From positions 1-64,000 of the forward strand of contig SGPM01000092.1 in assembly GCA_004802725.1 (NCBI GenBank): a stretch of 64,000 nt of DNA, given 5' to 3'. Below, piece after piece: positions 60,236-64,000 of the stretch. The position numbers and the translations under genes are program-made. Origin of the DNA: Antrodiella citrinella. Its lineage: Eukaryota > Basidiomycota > Agaricomycetes > Polyporales > Steccherinaceae. Within the stretch, counting starts at the first letter, position 1, and the number at the start of each line of letters is the position of its first letter. The notes below the pieces were generated by a model. That model was not told where the DNA came from, did not search any database, and saw only the letters and a list, made by a program, of their open reading frames with translations.

Positions 60236-60944
60236 ACTGCCGGTGACGATCACCTCCTCAGTCATTTTTCATCGGATAAATTTCGTTGTTACAACAGCCT
60301 ATGTTCTGTAAGTATGTCCATTGGACGTCATCAAAGCATGTATACCATTGTTTGAAGTATACGAGAAATATATCGCGAATTCCTCCAAGAACCTTTTTAC
60401 AATGATGACAGCGTGGCTCTCGTGAACCTCGGTGCAACAGACTCTTCTAGCTCGGGATATTAAACTACGGTACATTTGTGAATATCACGCCATGATTTGA
60501 TATCTTATCTGACTTCCGCGAATTTTCCACAGCTCATTCGAAGGTGGGTATCATTGATCGAGAGGTTGCGTCCACGCCTCTGAGTCTATTTGACAGGCCT
60601 TCCTTGGCCATGCCAAGACACTGTTTCATTGACCGGTACATATGAGAAGGCATGCTTGATCATCCGAGCTCCACATTCACCCAGGTCTCTTGCGAGTTAT
60701 ACCCAAAGATGTTACGCAGCCAGTAAGGGTGTGTTCGACGTGACCTGAGAGTGCGTTGTCCACCCACGACTGCGTCCTCGTACTCGGTGTTTGTGCACCG
60801 TTTCGGGTCTACAAAGAGCTCCAAGTAAGCTATACCAATTGTCGTTTTTCCGAGGATACTGAGGACAGATCGGTAGTAGCCGCGATACGTTCGGTATAAA
60901 GAGATCGGTCGTGTCGCAAGGTATCGCTACGCGTTCTCTCTGCG
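60236..60944. other. Intergenic, promoter of the AA9 gene
   Basis: No gene is supported. TATAAA at 60895-60900 sits 45 bases before the AA9 start codon, a good core-promoter spacing for a short leader. Confidence 0.6.
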
Positions 60945-62143
60945 ATGAAGCTAGCCCCTGCAACCGTTATCTTGTCTGCTTTCATATCTTCTGCGGTCGC
61001 TCATACAACAGTGTGGGGTGCGTGGGTTAATGCTGTAGATCAAGGAGATGGCAGAAACCTGTACATTCGCTCCCCCCCCAATAACAACCCGGTCAAAAAC
61101 CTCACTTCCGACGCCATGGCATGCAATGTGGACAATCGCGGTACGAGATTTTAATTGGCATGGTGTTTCTTTCCCTTCTGACTCCTCCTTGTCACAGTGG
61201 TACCGCAGAGCGTTATTGTCAATACCGGAGACGAGTTCACCTTCGAGTGGTATCACAATACGTGAGTGCACAGACGCATAATGCTCCGCCTTCAACTTCA
61301 TCCATTGATCCTCCTCGGTAGTCGCGTATGTTGCCTCCGCTGTCGTCGATCATTCAAAGTCGTTAACTAGCACGTTACTTCTTCCCATGTCGTGATCAGG
61401 ACGGTGAGCAGGCTCATTAGTTCTCATGTAACGTGGAGCTGATATCTTCCAAGATGATATAATCGGTGCGACACAGCTTTCTGGCAATATTTAATTTGCA
61501 TGAAGGCTGATCCCTTGGCAGCGTCGTCGCACCATGGCCCGATCTCTGTCTACATCGCCCCCACCGCTTCTAACGGCACTGGCGAGGTGTGGGTCAAGTT
61601 GTTCGAGGATACTTACAACGTAACGAATGCCACCTGGGCGGTGGACAGGCTCATCACAGCCCATGGCCAACATTCAATCGGCATCCCTAACATTGAAACC
61701 GGAGATTATCTGCTTCGTGGTGAGTACGGGCAACTTTAACATCATGTACGGATATCAATGGTTCACTTCTAGCTGAGATTATTGCGCTTCACGAAGCTGA
61801 TTCTCTGTACTCCGTGAATCCTATACGAGGAGCAGTAAGTCCACAGATGTTCACGATCCCGATGTTGCGCTTGACGCACTGCTTGTTCTAGCAATTCTAC
61901 ATTTCGTGTGCCCAAGTTCACATCAATGCCACGGTCTCTGACCCCACGAAGCTTCCTGCCGGAGTTGCATTCCCGGGGGCATACACAGACAGCACGCCTG
62001 GAATACAATTCAACATATATACGCAGGATGCTGCGAATTACGTCCCCCCTGGCCCTGATGTATGGTCTGACGCTGATGGAGGAAGTATCTCCCAGGTTGG
62101 CGTTGCTGCGTTGGCCCGTCGCATGCTTAGATTCGGTATCTGA
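60945..62143 (+). CDS. Lytic polysaccharide monooxygenase, family AA9
   Basis: The signal peptide [19 protein letters not shown] is followed by His ([10 protein letters not shown]). In AA9 enzymes that His, with a second one, forms the copper-binding histidine brace. The second is in [13 protein letters not shown]. The axial region [11 protein letters not shown] is present, and paired Cys fit the usual disulfides. Exons are clear at both ends: VDNR spliced to [25 protein letters not shown] spliced to [13 protein letters not shown], and GA spliced to QFYISCAQ. It ends ARRMLRFGI at 62143. The middle is odd. Between EWYHNT and SSHHGP lies about 240 bases in which only a tiny exon with DDII fits the family. 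Its left boundary could not be fixed. It is secreted and oxidatively cleaves cellulose or related glucans. Confidence 0.85.
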
Positions 62144-62302
62144 TGATTGGATGGAAGACATTATTGTAATGCGCAGCTTCCCTAACATTCTGCTGGAGGT
62201 GTAGGTACATACGGAACATACAGAATACTTCGAGATTGACGATTGATACCTTCGTTACGTCCTTTATGTTCACCGTCGTCGTCGTCACGGTCCATACAAA
62301 TT

Positions 62303-62607
62303 ATGAGGAAGGTCTTTGTGTTATCGGCTCTCTGTGTCACGGTAAGTCCGATCGGCATTTTCCGGTAACCTGGTAGCTGTTTGCCTCAGTGCGTCTTTAT
62401 TCCTTTCTTTAACTTTTCTGTTTCATTCTGACCTACATTGCTTGACAGACGAAAGGTCATCTACAAAGGAAATATGTGTCTCTTTTCTTCGACGCAAAGG
62501 GACTCGGCAGTGTGACAAGGGAGGTACGAGCGGTAGGTAAGGGGATGGTTCCGAGACTATCGGCGGTGGTAGGGCCACTGGCTCGCCTGGTACAAAAAGT
62601 CGTCTGA
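62303..62607 (+). CDS. Putative 65-residue protein
   Basis: Two exons, 62303-62341 and 62449-62607, sum to 198 bases. The donor GTAAGT and acceptor TTGACAG are good. The N-terminus MRKVFVLSALCVT could be a very short signal sequence. The rest is basic with valine- and leucine-rich stretches (VGKGMVPRLSAVVGPLARLV). I know no family match and there is no cysteine pattern. It sits 160 bases after the AA9 stop, so it could also be chance coding potential in the 3' flank. Confidence 0.25.
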
Positions 62608-62758
62608 CTGTATATCTGTGTGTTATATCTTCACCCACTAACTGCAAGACCTATGAACTTCGATGTCGCCCTCATGGATGATTCGGGCTACTCTGCCAAT
62701 TTATGCCTGCCTTGGGATCTAATCTGGAGTGCCCCGAACATAGGTGGGTTTTGACGTC

Positions 62759-64000
62759 ATGATATGCCTTGCGTTCGTCTATGCTAAACTTATTCCTCCA
62801 ATATATCTAGAAGAGCTTGCTATAGCAGAGAAATCCATCGAAGGGGCCGGCGGAGATGATTTTGACCACAGTGAACATTCCGTCGACAAAGGGTCTGGGC
62901 CGCAAAACTTGACGAAGCGGAAACGAAAGACAGAACGTCGCCATGGCAGAAAATCTGCATCTCTTCTCCTAGAGCAATGTGTGGAAATATACACCATGGT
63001 ATGCATGTGTAATTCCTACGTCACGCAATTGATATCGAGCCTCCTTGCAGATTTTCAGCCTGCTCTCGCCTAGAGACCTCGTGTTTCTCTCGAGGTCGAG
63101 TAAGGGATTGCGCAAAGTTCTCATGAGTAGGACTGCAGCGGGAATATGGAAAGCCGCGAGAGAAGGTCTTGGGTATATGCCTTCCTGTCCATCAGACCTG
63201 TCCGAACCACAGTGGGCGGTGCTCCTTTTCGAGGGACAGTGCCAGGTAGGTATCTCTGAGTCGTGCAACCTCTACGCTTCAGCTTAGCTCTGCTTTTTGA
63301 AGGAATGTGGTTGTCAGAACGCATCAAACATCTTGTACGCTCTATCTTTGCGTCGTCGTATGTGCAACATGTGTTTCAAGAAACGGTAAGCTCGGCATCG
63401 TCTACTATTATTGAAGTTTCCATGTGCTCATAATGTCCCAGCACCATCGAACATTGGGTGATTCCACATCTATGTCCAGGTGGTTTGGATATCCCCCATC
63501 TTCTGCCGCACTGTATTATACGTACGTCTTCACTGACTTTGATACCCTATCGTACTGATCCGGAGGCTAGCTAGCGAAGGAAACCGCAAGTATTATTGGA
63601 AGGAGGATGTGGTCTCTATGCATAAGACCTTGTCTCTTTATCAAACCGCTGCGAGCGGCGGCGAGCTCAAAGCCATGAAGAAGTTGAAAAACTTTAAGAC
63701 ATCGGGTAAAGCCCGAGTTGCGGCCATTCTCGCTGTAAGTCGGGCTATCCAATATCGTCTTGTACCTGAACTCATCAGCGTCGAAGCATGCCCTGGCGGC
63801 TGGCGACTGGAAGAAGATCTGCTCCGAAGCTCGTGAAGAAGCCAAGAACCGAGTCCGAACCGAGTGCGTCTATTCCTGCATCTTACTTGGGATAAAATAC
63901 TAACAGCAGCGTTTAGATTGAAAGCACGGCTCGACAGAAGTGCTTTAGATTGTACCGAGGAAGACATTGATACTGCATTGCGGAAATGCAGCCCAGATAT
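62759..64000 (+). CDS. F-box family protein (3' end beyond the window)
   Basis: The first ATG in frame is at 62759, but an upstream exon is possible because an acceptor (CATAG) precedes it. A Lys/Arg-rich segment (LTKRKRKTERRHGRK) leads to the F-box LEQCVEIYTM, spliced to IFSLLSPRDLVFLSRSSKGL. Then come GIWKAAREGLGYMPSCPSDL, a Cys-containing loop (ECGCQNAS, LRRRMCNMCFKKR), YYWKEDVVSMHKTLSLYQTA, and helical segments with KARVAAI and ALAATGDWKKICSEAREEA. The open frame continues to the window end (ALRKCSPDI). The architecture is shared with the genes at 43-45 kb and the broken copy at 53 kb. It is predicted to be an SCF substrate adaptor. Confidence 0.75.

Noticed and set aside
1..64000. CRISPR arrays, bacterial operons, phage or plasmid elements
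   Set aside because: No regularly spaced repeats. All recognised genes are intron-bearing fungal genes.

Overview
The window looks like nuclear DNA of a filamentous basidiomycete, probably an Agaricomycete. Coding regions are cut by many short GT-AG introns of about 50 bases. Several families typical of mushroom-forming fungi are present: DUF6533-type seven-helix proteins, a TKL kinase with an MLKL-like helical bundle, a basidiomycete F-box family, a WOPR regulator, an AA9 polysaccharide monooxygenase and small secreted proteins. I cannot place it to genus. Spliced models below were built by hand from splice signals, reading frame and family resemblance. Where exon lengths summed to a whole number of codons I say so.

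Layout, left to right. 0-5.6 kb: the 3' part of a lysine-rich gene, an LTR-like patch with an assembly gap, a small secreted-protein gene with an in-frame stop, a DUF6533 membrane protein and a second small secreted protein. 6-11 kb: an F-box protein and a THEM6-like hotdog thioesterase. 11.5-16.4 kb: a 12-exon gene for a 1,437-residue MLKL-like/TKL kinase. 16.4-22.6 kb: no gene I can support. 22.6-23.9 kb: a Gti1/Pac2 (WOPR) regulator. 24-27.3 kb: again gene-poor. 27.4-33 kb: mismatch-repair PMS1 head to head with an ankyrin-MYND protein. 33.7-34.5 kb: a secreted repeat precursor with KR sites. 35.8-37.3 kb: a seven-helix membrane protein. 37.3-40.8 kb: unresolved. 40.9-42.5 kb: a secreted phosphoesterase with a likely GPI signal. 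43-46.6 kb: an F-box gene with scattered N bases and a membrane-anchored methyltransferase. 47.8-48.5 kb: a MARVEL-like protein. 49-50.4 kb: a decayed Met-rich secreted gene abutting an inverted copy of the DUF6533 tail. 50.8-52.6 kb: an OXR1-type TLDc protein. 53.2-54 kb: an F-box pseudogene. 55.5-60.2 kb: GH38 alpha-mannosidase. 60.9-62.1 kb: AA9 LPMO. 62.8 kb to the end: an F-box gene cut by the window edge.

How it fits together: this is mostly housekeeping and signalling genes, not a cluster for one pathway. The most notable items are the MLKL-like kinase (a candidate regulated-cell-death effector), the Kex2-type repeat precursor, and the rearrangement at 50.07 kb. There, a diverged copy of the tail of the 2.7-4.3 kb gene sits head to head against a secreted-protein gene that has lost its start codon. 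Three members of one F-box family, one of them broken, also fit local birth and death of F-box genes.
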